Shown here one piece after another: positions 17,521 to 28,000 of a DNA stretch of 64,000 nt. The DNA is taken from contig NZ_CP139035.1 in the NCBI RefSeq assembly GCF_029854705.2, positions 496,001-560,000 of the forward strand, read 5' to 3'. Position numbers and translations under genes: made by a program. The notes under the pieces were generated by a model. It was given only the letters and a program-made list of their open reading frames with translations. It had not been told where the DNA came from and did not search any database. Each line of letters starts with the position of its first letter. The stretch's first letter is position 1. The stretch is from Akkermansia sp. N21116 (lineage in GTDB: Bacteria > Verrucomicrobiota > Verrucomicrobiia > Verrucomicrobiales > Akkermansiaceae).

Positions 17521-17829
17521 TTAGCGGTCTCCTTGTTCATGGAGGTTCGTATTATCAAAATCGGCTTTATGTGCATCCATGCCCTCCGATCGTTCAATGA
17601 ATGCCAGAACGGAAGGAGCGTGAATCAATCTCTTTCCTGTAATGGCGTACTGATCCGAACGAATCAACCTGGATTTGATGCTGCCGTTATTCAGGAGTTT
17701 GTACAGGGTCGTTCTGCCAAACCATCCTTGTTTCAGTGTCTCATTGACTGTCCACCATTCCCTATTCTGAATAGAAATAGAGGATGGACTCGTCAATGAC
17801 TCATTGGATTTGTTTTTTTCGTTTTTCAT
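17521..17829 (-). CDS. AlpA/excisionase-like DNA-binding protein
   Basis: 102 aa. The motif WWTVNETLKQGWFGRTTLYK followed by LLNNGSIKSRLI and a Gly-Lys-Arg wing (ITGKRLIHAPSVLAFIE) is the compact winged helix of AlpA/excisionase proteins. In integrative elements such proteins act as directionality factor or as activator of element genes. It heads the primase-DUF3987 unit with 3 bases to the next gene. Confidence 0.75.
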   Translation of the reverse strand: MKNEKNKSNESLTSPSSISIQNREWWTVNETLKQGWFGRTTLYKLLNNGSIKSRLIRSDQYAITGKRLIHAPSVLAFIERSEGMDAHKADFDNTNLHEQGDR

Positions 17830-17943
17830 TTCAATCGCTCATTTGAGCGGTCGTAACTTTACCGAAAAACAACATATCCATCATCCATACGTATCCATAA
17901 TGAAGTTGTTATGTTATTTACAATAAATGGAATAACATAGAAT

Positions 17944-19113
17944 TTAAATAAATCCAATCTTAAGAGAATTCAGATGGGAACTAATCCTCGACAGCAGGAC
18001 TGACTCCGTACTTTCAAACATTTTTTCATTCTTGGAAGGGAACTCCACAGAGATTTGATCAGAGACAATTCGGGCAGCAGTCCGAAAAGCATCAGTCTTC
18101 TTCTTCGATTTATCTATATGGGATCCATCCTTCAAAGATAAAAAATATTCTAGGATTTGAGCCGTTTCCTTTCTTCCGGGAATAGATTGATTAATAATTT
18201 TTATTGGGTCTACATCTTCAATATCCTTGGATTTAACTATAATTAAAATAAATATAAAATTAATTATGAATTGCTTAAAATTTTTCGGATAAGGAATATC
18301 AAGTGACCCTTTATACGAAAGATAAGGAATATCTTCTACTTCTCCATATTCTTCAAAAATATTAACAATATCTTCATGTTTAATTTCTCGCCATCCCTGA
18401 TTAATATTAAACTCCATTTCATCAGAATTCAGAGTCATAATAAAAGTCCCATAATCCAAGCAACTAATTTCCTCAAAAACAGAATCAACAAAATCTCCTA
18501 GATAATCTTCATATTTTTGTTCGAATGCCTTGTATAAAGGAGACTTTTCTTGAATATATTCATCTATTATTTGGCCAACTGAACGAAAACCGAAGGAATC
18601 TGGATGAGTAATAACATATCTAGCAAAACCAGGATTTAATATATTATTGTTTTGTATAATTCCAAGTTCTCTCCATTTTTTTCTTTCTTCAGAAACACTT
18701 ATTTCGTTGATAGGAACGCTTTTTTTAGGAAAATGGACAAAAAAATCAGCAGAATGCAATCTAAATTTATCGTTATTTTCAATAAATGAAAATTTCAAAT
18801 ATGCCTCTTGATTTGAATAGTTATGATTTAGAATCGGCAATGTTCTGGGGTAAGAATGAACAAAAAAAGTTCTGCCGATCTTTATGACCTGTCTTTTGTT
18901 CCTACGATTCTGGCTAGGATTAAAAGAAGAACAAGATCTGCTAACATTAAGAAAATTACTTATCCTATAGTACTGATCTCTTTGCCCAGTTACTGGGTTG
19001 TATATCCCAAACACTCGCCGAGCATATCTTTTCATCGCTTCCGTAAAATGAGGAGAGGGAGCTATTTCTGAACTCTTAGCCTGACCACGCTGATCCATGA
19101 TATTTTCTATCAT
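17944..19113 (-). CDS. AT-rich orphan protein, 389 aa, function unknown
   Basis: No family recognised. The gene is strikingly AT-rich: the 60 bases from 18241 hold only 9 G/C by my count. It is rich in I, N, K, S and F. A hydrophobic run FIINFIFILIIV near residues 285-297 could be a membrane segment or buried helix; the N-terminus contains TEAMKRYARRVFGIYNPVTG. It lies between the integrase and the replication unit, the usual place for cargo genes. Composition suggests recent arrival from a low-GC source. Defence or virulence cargo is a guess. Confidence 0.7.
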   Translation of the reverse strand: MIENIMDQRGQAKSSEIAPSPHFTEAMKRYARRVFGIYNPVTGQRDQYYRISNFLNVSRSCSSFNPSQNRRNKRQVIKIGRTFFVHSYPRTLPILNHNYSNQEAYLKFSFIENNDKFRLHSADFFVHFPKKSVPINEISVSEERKKWRELGIIQNNNILNPGFARYVITHPDSFGFRSVGQIIDEYIQEKSPLYKAFEQKYEDYLGDFVDSVFEEISCLDYGTFIMTLNSDEMEFNINQGWREIKHEDIVNIFEEYGEVEDIPYLSYKGSLDIPYPKNFKQFIINFIFILIIVKSKDIEDVDPIKIINQSIPGRKETAQILEYFLSLKDGSHIDKSKKKTDAFRTAARIVSDQISVEFPSKNEKMFESTESVLLSRISSHLNSLKIGFI

Positions 19114-19905
19114 CGGGAGTTCCCCTGAACAAGTTCAAATAGGACTGTAGGGAACCTCACCATTGAAGCGCATTATCATTAGCCCAGTGGAACTGTATCT
19201 AGTAATAGCTTAGTGTAGTTTGTTTTGGATCGAGCTGAAAAACTCCGTCATTTCCTTTTTAGGCAGCATGTAATCAGGATACTATGACTTGATATGCAGG
19301 TACATGAGAGAGACTATCTGTTATGCCTGTTCTATACCTGCCATTAGACACGGCGGCTCAACCATGTGAAGAGTTCCGTAAACTTCTGATGATTGGTTTG
19401 CATGGGAAAAGGCCTTGGACTGATATGAGAAAGCTTCGGTAGATGATAAGCGTGGTGATGGCCATTATCCCCAAAACACGGAGTGGACAGCGAATTGTTG
19501 TCACGGTTGCGATAAATTTTGCGTGTGAATGCAACGAGTATTCATGTTCATTGATTATTGGTTTCTCAGGCAGAAAGCAGAGAAGCTTCTTCTTCATGGA
19601 TATATGGCACGGAGAGAGGAGGATTTTCAGAGATACACGATAGTTCTAAGACTAATGGAATAGATTGATTCCCCGAATGAGAGGAATGCAGGAAATTACA
19701 AAAACATTCGCTCCAATGATTAAAATAGTAAAAACTCATATTGATTCAGCACATAAAAAGCCTTGTACCTGCTGATAGGTTTCTGAATAGAGACGATCCC
19801 CTCACATTTTGAACCATTCGGAATACTCCTTTCTGTATTAACACCAGAAACATTATATCCCGGATTCCGAATAATCCCCTATGGTAAGATTAAGAATTCG
19901 AAAAC
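19114..19905. other. Non-coding stretch, no gene recognised
   Basis: About 790 bases between the orphan gene and the integrase. Short open frames occur on both strands (for example 19358-19597 and 19443-19643), but none has protein-like composition or a recognised motif. Sequence around 19430-19600 could be decayed coding DNA. Confidence 0.4.
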
Positions 19906-21072
19906 TTAGAGTTCAGGCAAGTTACCCAAGGCTCTTCGTACATTATCCCTGCCCAGTTTGACGTACCGGCTATGAACTTCGGCAGAGTCATGCCCAACAA
20001 TGTCCTGAACCATGGCCGGGGGTACGTTTGCGGCGTGAAGCATTGTGGCGGCAGTCGCCCGCAGGGAGTGGAAAGATAAAACCGATATTTTTCTGCGACC
20101 GGATTTGAAGTTCGGGTCTGATGCCTTGCGGGATGCTTGAGGATGGGTATCCCTCAAGCCAGCTTGGTACAGAATTTTACCAAACTCGCTCGATAGGCGA
20201 GGCGAACCCTGGGCTTCAAAAGAAGCGGCGGCACGGGGGTGTACAAAGGTATTCTCCGATGCGGGAGGCGTCAGACTGTTGATGTGCTTGAGCAGAGGGG
20301 GAATGATGGGGATGACAATCTGTCGGCCTGTCTTTTTGGTCTGGAAATGGATCACCTGTTCCTGAAGGTCGATATTGGCCCATTTCAGCAGGGCAATGTC
20401 GCCGAGACGTTGACCGCCCGTATACAAGGCAAAACGAATCATGCTTTTCCACTCCGGGTCTGCCAGATCCACTATTCGCTGTAATTCTTCCGCAGAAAAT
20501 GCCTGCCTGCCGCTTTCCTGTCTACGACGTTTGACGATGTTAACTCCATCCGTCGGGTCGATGCTGATGTAGGCTTTCTTCTTGGCGTCTGCAAAAATCC
20601 GCCGAAGCAATTTCAGGTGTTTGTTGACCGTTGCCCCGGAACGCTGTTTTTCTGTAGCGTTGCGGAAGTCGACAATATCTTTTTGCGTGACAAGGTTGAT
20701 CTCTTGATCAGAGCGTTCTCCGAACCAGGACAGGAATGCTTCAATACTTCCCCGATAAGCAAGAAGCGAATTGCGGCTGATTCCCCCGGACTGGTTATCG
20801 ATCCATTCGTCGAAAACTTCCCGCACGGTTTTCACCACTACATTATTCCCCGTGATTCGGGTATGAAGGTCATTCAGCACCTTTCTGACTTGAATTTCCG
20901 TACGGATCTTTTTTGTCTCTTCTTCGAACTCGTCGGCTATATCCTGGGCCTTCCGGCGATTGCCGCTTTTGGCCTCTACCTTGGTTGACCGGGTAATTTT
21001 CTTTCCGGATACGGGGTCGTTCCACTGAGCGAACCAGTATTTAGAGCCTGATCTTCTACGCAAATACGCCAT
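19906..21072 (-). CDS. Tyrosine recombinase / integrase
   Basis: 388 aa with an N-terminal Arm-type domain (YWFAQWNDPVSGKKITRST) and a SAM-like core-binding region (about 82-180). The catalytic set is R222 (GGQRLGD), K247 (TKKTGR), H335-x-x-R338 (FHSLRATAA), H361 (VGHDS) and Y370 (SRYV). All residues are present, so it should be active. It lies 128 bases from a 3' tRNA fragment, which marks it as the integrase that inserted the island at 1-21236. Directly repeated ACTAGCACCT sequences precede its start. Confidence 0.93.
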   Translation of the reverse strand: MAYLRRRSGSKYWFAQWNDPVSGKKITRSTKVEAKSGNRRKAQDIADEFEEETKKIRTEIQVRKVLNDLHTRITGNNVVVKTVREVFDEWIDNQSGGISRNSLLAYRGSIEAFLSWFGERSDQEINLVTQKDIVDFRNATEKQRSGATVNKHLKLLRRIFADAKKKAYISIDPTDGVNIVKRRRQESGRQAFSAEELQRIVDLADPEWKSMIRFALYTGGQRLGDIALLKWANIDLQEQVIHFQTKKTGRQIVIPIIPPLLKHINSLTPPASENTFVHPRAAASFEAQGSPRLSSEFGKILYQAGLRDTHPQASRKASDPNFKSGRRKISVLSFHSLRATAATMLHAANVPPAMVQDIVGHDSAEVHSRYVKLGRDNVRRALGNLPEL

Positions 21073-21077
21073 AAACT

Positions 21078-21110
21078 ACTAGCACCTATACTAGCACCTT
21101 TCGTGCTTGT
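21078..21110. repeat. Direct repeats upstream of the integrase
   Basis: ACTAGCACCT occurs at 21078-21087 and again at 21090-21099, and the second copy's AGCAC forms an inverted pair with GTGCT at about 21103. These could be arm-type binding sites for the integrase or for the AlpA-like protein. Confidence 0.45.
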
Positions 21111-21199
21111 ACAGGAGAATTCGCGCATGTTCACATTTTTCATAACATATTGATTTATGAATAAAGTTAAACATGTGCGAACACTCTCAAACAACAAGG

Positions 21200-21236
21200 G
21201 TTGGATTCACTGGTTCGAAACCAGTACCGCGTACCA
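21200..21236 (+). other. 3' tRNA fragment, probable attachment site of the island
   Basis: Contains a T-arm ACTGG-TTCGAAA-CCAGT (21209-21225), a 7-base acceptor strand ACCGCGT, a discriminator A and CCA. No D-arm, anticodon arm or 5' acceptor strand lies upstream, so it is not a complete tRNA. A terminator follows directly, as expected for the original tRNA gene. Which amino acid the tRNA carries cannot be told from this part. Confidence 0.78.
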
Positions 21237-21243
21237 TCTTCAT

Positions 21244-21278
21244 AAACGCCTCGTAATCAAGTATTTCGAGGCGTTTTT
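21244..21278 (+). terminator. Terminator of the original tRNA gene
   Basis: Stem AAACGCCTCG / CGAGGCGTTT with a 13-base loop, followed by TTCTT. It lies 8 bases after the tRNA CCA end, supporting the attachment-site reading. Confidence 0.8.
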
Positions 21279-22224
21279 CTTATTTGAAGTCGCGGAGGGA
21301 ACAATAAAAACAGTGGAAAAACCGTTTTCCTCTGTAATAACCCAACAGGGCAAACTATTCGGCGAGAAGATTAACTGAACAACAGACTAAAAGTAATACC
21401 ATGATGGGATGATGAAGACATATTTGCATGTTCTTTGATCTGTTATGGTACCAAGAGTATTGCATCCTGGAGATTTATCTCGATATTTCATTGAGAGGAT
21501 GTGCTATAGAATTTGTTGCCGTAGTATTTGAACTCTTCGTTTTAGTTGTAGAATGATTTTATTGTTTAAAATTCCATGTTTTGTTCTGATTGTTTCAAAA
21601 TTTTGACAACTTATTCATAATGTATTGTTTGAGATGAAAATTTTGTTGATCTATTAGACTTGATTTATTATCTAAAAGACATTAGTTTACTCCGTCCTGT
21701 AGCTTATCCGGCTAACAGGAGCGTCGGACTCCGACCGATTATGGAACCTGGTTGCGTTTTCTTTCGGAGTATATGTCAATCCCTAAAACAGCTGCTTTTT
21801 CAGCAAGCAGCTTACCCGTCTCAGGTAAGGACATGAATATATTACACAATCAAATCGTTGCCGGACAGCGATGCAAAACGGTCGAACGGGACACCGTCTG
21901 TTACATGCCGATTGTTTCCATACCGGAAATAAAACGGTGTATTTTGAATTTATTATCGGGGGTTGTCCGCGATTATTCCAGGAGAGGGTTTCCTCCGCCT
22001 AGTCGGTAAGACATTATTTTGTTAGGATTATCGGTTGCGGAATATTTTCTCCGTAACGTCTTTGTTTTCTGATCTGCCTTGCGAGTTTACGTTTTGGCGT
22101 ATCCTTTCGTTTGCCTGCTTTCCGGTGTCCGGTGAAGCGATGGCTTGTGACGGTTTGAAAACTTCTTTTGTTTCCCTGTAGCACAGGTATGCCTACGCAT
22201 ACCGATTCCCCCCCTATTCTTACT
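21279..22224. other. Non-coding leader region before the broken P-type ATPase gene
   Basis: About 950 bases. The first 400 are very AT-rich with no gene. From 21690 to 22020 the sequence becomes GC-balanced and hairpin-rich (for example GTCGG-ACT-CCGAC near 21733), as a long structured leader might be. A magnesium- or manganese-responsive riboswitch would fit the downstream gene, but I cannot match a known consensus. Confidence 0.35.
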
Positions 22225-24654
22225 ATGATTGCCAATAAGCAAAAAAGATTTCGTCAACTTCCCGGATCTTCCGGAAATATCGGTAACACTCTTATTTCCG
22301 CAGCCCGTTTGCCTGTGGATTCCCTCATGCGTGAACTGAATACAACGCTGTCAGGATTGAATGATGAACAAGTTGAACTCATTCGTTCCGTTGAAGGCGA
22401 CAATACGACCAGTTATGAAAAGCAGGTTTCCATTGTTCACAAGTTGGTTGTGGCTTTTATCAATCCATTTACGATTGTTTTGCTGATTCTGGCCTGTGTG
22501 TCGTTGTGGACCGACTATGTTGCCGTTGCTCCGGAAGATCGTGACCTGACGGCGGTTGTTATTATTGTGACGATGGTGACATTGAGCGGCTTGCTCCGTT
22601 TTTTTCAGGAATACCGATCGGATCAAGCGGCTGCCCGGCTTCAGGATATGGTCCAGACAACAGTTCTTGTTGAACGCCAGTCTTCAGGTAAACAGGAAAT
22701 CCCCGTCGAGGACATTGTTTGCGGTGATATCGTCCATCTCGCTGCCGGCGATATGGTTCCTGCCGACATTCGTATCATCCAATCCAAAGATTTGTTTGTC
22801 AACCAAGCCTCGCTCACTGGAGAAAACGAACCTCAGGAAAAAGTATTTGAACCTGTATCCGAACGCGTTAAAATCCTCTATCGTGCAGTAATCTCGCCTT
22901 TTTGGGGAGCAACGTTATCAGCGGTACGGCGGTAGGTGTTGTTGTAGCAACGGGAGAGCGCACCATTTTTGGTGTCATGGCTAAGGAACTTGTCAAACCC
23001 AAGGTCAAAACGAGTTTTGAAAAAGGCGTCAATTCTGTATCGTGGATTTTGATCCGCTTCATGTTGTGCATGGTTCTCGTCGTCTTTTTTATCAACGGGA
23101 TCAGTAAAGGAGACTGGCTCGAATCCCTGCTTTTCGGTTTGTCGGTAGCAGTGGGGCTGACTCCCGAAATGTTACCGATGATCGTGACGATTTCACTTGC
23201 GAAGGGTGCTGTTAATATGTCTCGCAGGAAAACCATCGTCAAATCACTCCATTCCATCCAGAATTTCGGAGCGATGGATATTCTCTGTACCGACAAGACA
23301 GGAACCATTACGTAAAACAAAGTCCTTCTGGAATATCATCTCAATACGCATGGAGAAGAGGACGAACGTGTTCTGAGATATGCCTTTATCAATAGCTATT
23401 ACCAGACCGGTCTCAAAAACCTGATGGACGTCGCTATCCTCGAACATGCCGGAGATTCCGACATTAGGGATCTATGTACCAGGTTTGACAAAATTGATGA
23501 AATCCCCTTCGATTTCAATCGGCGCAGGATGAGTGTCATTGTTCGTGACAATATGGGCAAAACCCAGATTGTGACCAAAGGTGCGGTCGAAGAGATGATC
23601 AGGATATCATCCCATACAGAATACGACGGCAAAGTGGAACCTCTGACAAAGGAACTCCGCAAGAAAATCCTGAGGATTACCCATAGTCTTAACGTTGACG
23701 GCATGCGCGTTATTGCTGTTTCCCAAAGAAATGTGAAGACGGATGAGATAGCTTTTTCCGTCAATGACGAACGGGATATGGTGTTGATCGGGTTCTTGGC
23801 TTTCCTTGATCCTCCCAAGGATTCAGCCGAGACGGCTATCCGTACTCTTGGAGAGCACGGAGTCACCGTCAAGGTGCTTACAGGTGATAATGACGCTGTC
23901 ACGACCTGTATTTGCCGGAAGGTGGGAATGAAGGACAGAGATGCAATTCTAGGGGAGGAGATTGATCAAATGAGTGACCGGAGACTTGAGGAGGTTGCCC
24001 ATATCCACAATATCTTTGCCAAGCTTTCCCCTTCCCAGAAGGCCCGTATTGTCGCAGCCCTTCGCAGGAGAGGGCATACGGTCGGGTTCATGGGAGACGG
24101 TATTACCTTTGCAACTGCTGGTGTTGAACCTGATCTACGATTTGTCGTGCATTTCAATCCCCTGGGATAATGTCGATCCAGAATACTTGGGCAAGCCTCG
24201 CAAATGGGATGCCGGCTCAATCGGGAAGTTCATGCTCATGATTGGTCCGACGAGCTCTATCTTCGATATTACTACATACCTGTTGATGTTCTTTGTCGTA
24301 TGTCCTTCGGTATGCGGCGGAGGATGGCATGAAGCGAGTATTGACCGGGCTCTGTTTATCGCTCTGTTCCATACCGGTTGGTTTGTCGAGTCCCTCTGGT
24401 CTCAGACCTTGGTTATTCACATGATCCGAACTCCTAAGTTACCTTTTATCCAAAGCCGTGCCCCATTACCCGTTTGTTTGGTAACGTGCCTTGGAATTGC
24501 CTTCGGAACCATTCTTCCATTAACGGCTCTCGGGCGGGAGCTGGACTTGACGGCATTGCCTGCCAGTTATTATTTCTGGCTTGCAATTACTATCCTGCTC
24601 TACATGGTCGTGGTTAATGCCATGATCATCAGGAAATATGGAGAACTTCTCTGA
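22225..24654 (+). pseudogene. mgtA: Magnesium-type P-type ATPase, broken (mgtA-like)
   Basis: Pieces in three frames read as one P3B-type ATPase: the N-terminus and actuator domain with SLTGENEP, then a second frame from about 22902 with GLTPEMLPM and the phosphorylation motif DKTGT, then LTGDND and GFMGDGI, then NLIYDLSCISIPWDN and C-terminal membrane helices. Lesions: one A is missing from the A-run at 22870-22873 (frameshift); TAA at about 23313-23315 follows DKTGTIT where Q is expected; and after GDGI near 24100 roughly 60 codons are gone, with a second frame change. Three separate lesions make sequencing error alone unlikely. The start could also lie at 22168 or 22189. Confidence 0.88.
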
Positions 24655-24681
24655 CCCTACATAACACTTCTTCCATGCCGA

Positions 24682-24715
24682 AGCCATGTACCTTTGAGCG
24701 GGTACATGGCTTTAT
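24682..24715 (+). terminator. Terminator after the P-type ATPase remnant
   Basis: Stem AGCCATGTACC / GGGTACATGGCT around TTTGAGC, then TTATGAT. The T-run is short, so efficiency is uncertain. Confidence 0.6.
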
Positions 24716-24772
24716 GATATCGGCAAAAGGTACCATAGAAGACTCTTTTCCTCCTTCAGCATTGCAGTACTG

Positions 24773-24966
24773 TCAATCAAGAGTTCTGCGGAAAAAGCGG
24801 ACGGAGAAGCACATGACGATCAGGCCGAACACGGCTACGGGCCATAAAGACGGCCACAATTCTACCCAATCGTTGCCTTTGAGAAGAACTCCCCGGACAG
24901 AACGGTTGAAATAAGTCAGCGGAAGCATGTAGCCGATGGATTGAATCCATTGCGGCAGCCCGTAGC
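24773..24966 (-). pseudogene. C-terminal fragment of an ABC-2 type permease
   Basis: The minus-strand frame reads PQWIQSIGYMLPLTYFNRSV, then RGVLLKGNDWVELWP and a final membrane helix ending FRRTLD. This is the characteristic end of ABC-2 permeases (drug or polysaccharide exporter type). Only about the last 60 residues remain; upstream the frame merges into unrelated sequence and the GH31 terminator. No ATP-binding subunit gene is nearby. Confidence 0.7.
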
Positions 24967-24996
24967 AGGGCGAGTTTTGTATCCGGAGTTCGAAAA

Positions 24997-25038
24997 ACAC
25001 CCTGCTCCGGCGGCGTATGAGCAACCGAAGCAGGGTGT
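24997..25038 (-). terminator. Terminator of the GH31 gene
   Basis: Arms ACACCCTGCT-CGG / CCG-AGCAGGGTGT with a 14-base loop; on the minus strand it is followed by TTTTTCG. It lies 24 bases after the GH31 stop codon. Confidence 0.8.
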
Positions 25039-25061
25039 GAATGAAATCAAGTCGGGCGACC

Positions 25062-28000
25062 TTAGAATTTCTTGGAATTCAGCTTCCTGTCAACCAGCAT
25101 GCCATCAATGGGTTTCAAGTCGAACTTGAGGTCGCGTTTGGCTTTAAACTTCAGGACGAAGAGGTCCTCGGAACCCTGTAGAGTCTTTTTGTCCCCGATG
25201 TTGACAAAGGTGGGATACAGGGCTTTGGTTCCGTTCGTATGCAACCTGTCGTTCGTCAGGTTTTCCATTTTCTGGATGTTCTTGGGTTCAACGCCGACAA
25301 ATTCATAATCTGCCGGATTGTAGGGGAGGGCGAAACTCAGTGCGTTGACAAGATTAAGGTTGTCTCCCTTGACGGTAATTTCAATGATCTCTCCCTGGGA
25401 GTAGTCCTTCTTGGGAGTACTGATCACAAGTTTACCGTCCAGCTGATCGACTTTCTTTTCTTCTGTCTTTTCATCGCCGTCTTTCTTCTCTTCCTTCTTC
25501 TCGTCGTCTTTCTTGGCTTCTTCAGCGGCTTGGTCTTCTTCTTCGACAGCTTCGTCTTCATCGTCGTCGTTCAATTGAGTGGCGACGACGGAAATATCGT
25601 AGGCATCAATGAGACCGTTCTTATTGATATCGCCGTTACTGATGTAACCTTCGAAGTCGGAATCTCCCTTCCTCAGTCCCGTGTAGTTGGTGTACGAGGT
25701 GAGGTCGTTTCTATCAATCTTGCCGTCGTTGTTGATGTCGCCAGGCAGGTAGCTTTCCGTACCGGGCACCTTGAAGACATAGATTTCCTGGCCGGAACCG
25801 TATTTGCCGACGCCTTCGGTAACGTTGATCTTGATATAGCGAGCGGCGGGAGCGTCTTTGAACGTGAAGGTCTTCACTTCTTTGTCCTTGGGCCATTCAA
25901 ACGTGCCGGCTTCGACCCACTTGTCCTTGTCCATGCTGTAAGCGACGGAACCCTTGAGGAATGTTCCGTTGCCGGCGTCTTCGCGTGGGATGTAGTGGAA
26001 CTTGTCGAGCTTGTTGATCGTCTTGAGATCCATGATGAGATCGAACGGAACAGCTTCCTGGCTGTGCTTGGTATGCCAACCGTCCTTTTCCTTGAAATCG
26101 AACAGTTTGTCGAGCGAGTTGCCCTGGCTGGGTACAGAGGCTTCACCGACGATGCCCGGGATAGCGAATTCGAGCGGGTTGGCCTTGGTTGTGGCCTTGG
26201 TTGTGGCCCAGTCGGAGTATCCGTCCTTGTTGACGGCACGTACATCGAAGGAATACGACGTTTCGGGGACTAGGTCTTCAAACAGGAATTCCGTGCCTTT
26301 GATAGTGGAATAAATCATGCCGTCGAACTGGATTTCATAGTAATCCGCATTGGCAACGGGCTCCCAGGACGGAGTCAGAGAGTAAGGTTCGCGGGCCTCT
26401 TCCTTCACTTGTGCGTTGGCAGGGGCAGTCAATTTGCCCGATGTGATGAGACGCTTATCGGACGGAGAGAAACGAAAACCTTCCACGGTGAGGACCGTCG
26501 GGTTGGCGGTGATGTCGGAAGGGGCCAGTTTTACCAGAAGCTGAGGGTTCTTAGTAACAACCGTTTTGGCGAATTCGCTGTCTTTGGTGGCAAACCTGTT
26601 CAGGTTCGGGGCGGCATCGTAGAAGAAGACATTGTCCCGGGTGTTGAAGTCACCGAGGGATTTTGCTTCTTCCAGCTGTACGGCATCCTTGCCGATGCTG
26701 GCGGAAACCTTGCTGGGTTTTTCAGTGACATTGATGCGGAATTCCGTGGCTTTGTTTTTGACGAATCCCTTGAAGTCCCCGACTGACGGATGAATAGTGA
26801 TAACGGCATTACCCTTACCGTCGGCATTGGATTCGATCAGAGTCTTGACCCCTTTGCCGGCTTTGTATGCTTCCGTTGTACCGTCGTCGTCGTATGTGGT
26901 GAACTTGGTATGTCCGTAGGGATAAAGTTCGTAGATACGGATATTCGGGTTGATTTCTGCGATGTTGTTATTCGGGTTGGCCATTGGGATGATGGCTCCG
27001 TTTTTCACGAAAACAGGCAATTTCCAGATAGGTGCGTCGATTTCGTTGTAGATTTTACCGCCGGCATATAGATCTCCGGTGAAGTAGTCGACCCACTGTC
27101 CTTGCGGCATATAGATGCCGTTGCGGATATCGTTGCCATCCTTGTCTGTTTTTGTTTCCTTGTAGATGGGGGCAATCAGGAAATATGGGCCATAAAGGAA
27201 CTGGTACTGGGTTGCCTTGCCGAGGGTATAGGGGTTGGCTTCCTCCAGGAACATGGCTCGGATTATCGGCTGGCCGGTGACGGCTTCCTTAGCGATGCTA
27301 TAGGTGTACGGGATGAGTTCCGATTTAAGTTTCAGGTACCAGCGGTTGATGGAAGTTGCCGGTTCGCCCAGGGCATGGGGATATTTTTCATTGGCCCCCC
27401 AACCGTCCATGTTGAGTTCCAGAGGGGTGAAGGTTTTCCATTGGAAGTCCCGGGTATTGACCACGAGGTTCTTGCCTCCGAAGATGCCATCCATGTCGGA
27501 TCCGATGTTGGGCTGGCCTGACAGGCCGGATCCAATGTAGGTGGGGATATGGAAGCGGATGTATTCCCAAGCGCCGCCTGTCTGGTCACCTGACCAGATG
27601 CCGGCATAACGCTGGGTACCGGCCCAGCCGTCCAGGGAAATGATGAAGGGACGGCTGTTGTTGCCGTAGTAAGTCATAATCTGCGCAACATCGGTAATGC
27701 CGTTGAGTCCGAATGAATAACCGGCACCTACCCAGGCAACGTCCGTTTTCAGCACACGAACGCCGGCGTCGCGGACTTCTTTGACAATATCGCGTTGGAG
27801 CAGGGCGCTGATTTCCGGTTTCGGATGCAAGTCGGACTGGGTCCACAGGCCGATTTCCACACCATGTTTTTTGGCATAGCCGGCAAGGTCTTTCAGATTC
27901 TGAATGTTGCCGTCAAGGGTTTCCGTCTGGCCGTAGCCGGCACCGTATCCGTCATTGGGAAGGATCCAGCCCAGAGGCATATCGTGATTCTTGTAGCGGT

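Noticed and set aside
19358-19643. Possible transposase remnant in the gap before the integrase
   Set aside because: No catalytic motif, no terminal repeats and weak protein likeness.
21160-21236. A complete tRNA gene
   Set aside because: Only the T-arm, acceptor 3' strand and CCA are present; no D-arm or anticodon arm upstream.
21690-22020. Magnesium or manganese riboswitch before the P-type ATPase remnant
   Set aside because: The region is hairpin-rich and in the right place, but I could not match the conserved cores of the M-box or yybP-ykoY families. An Infernal search would decide.
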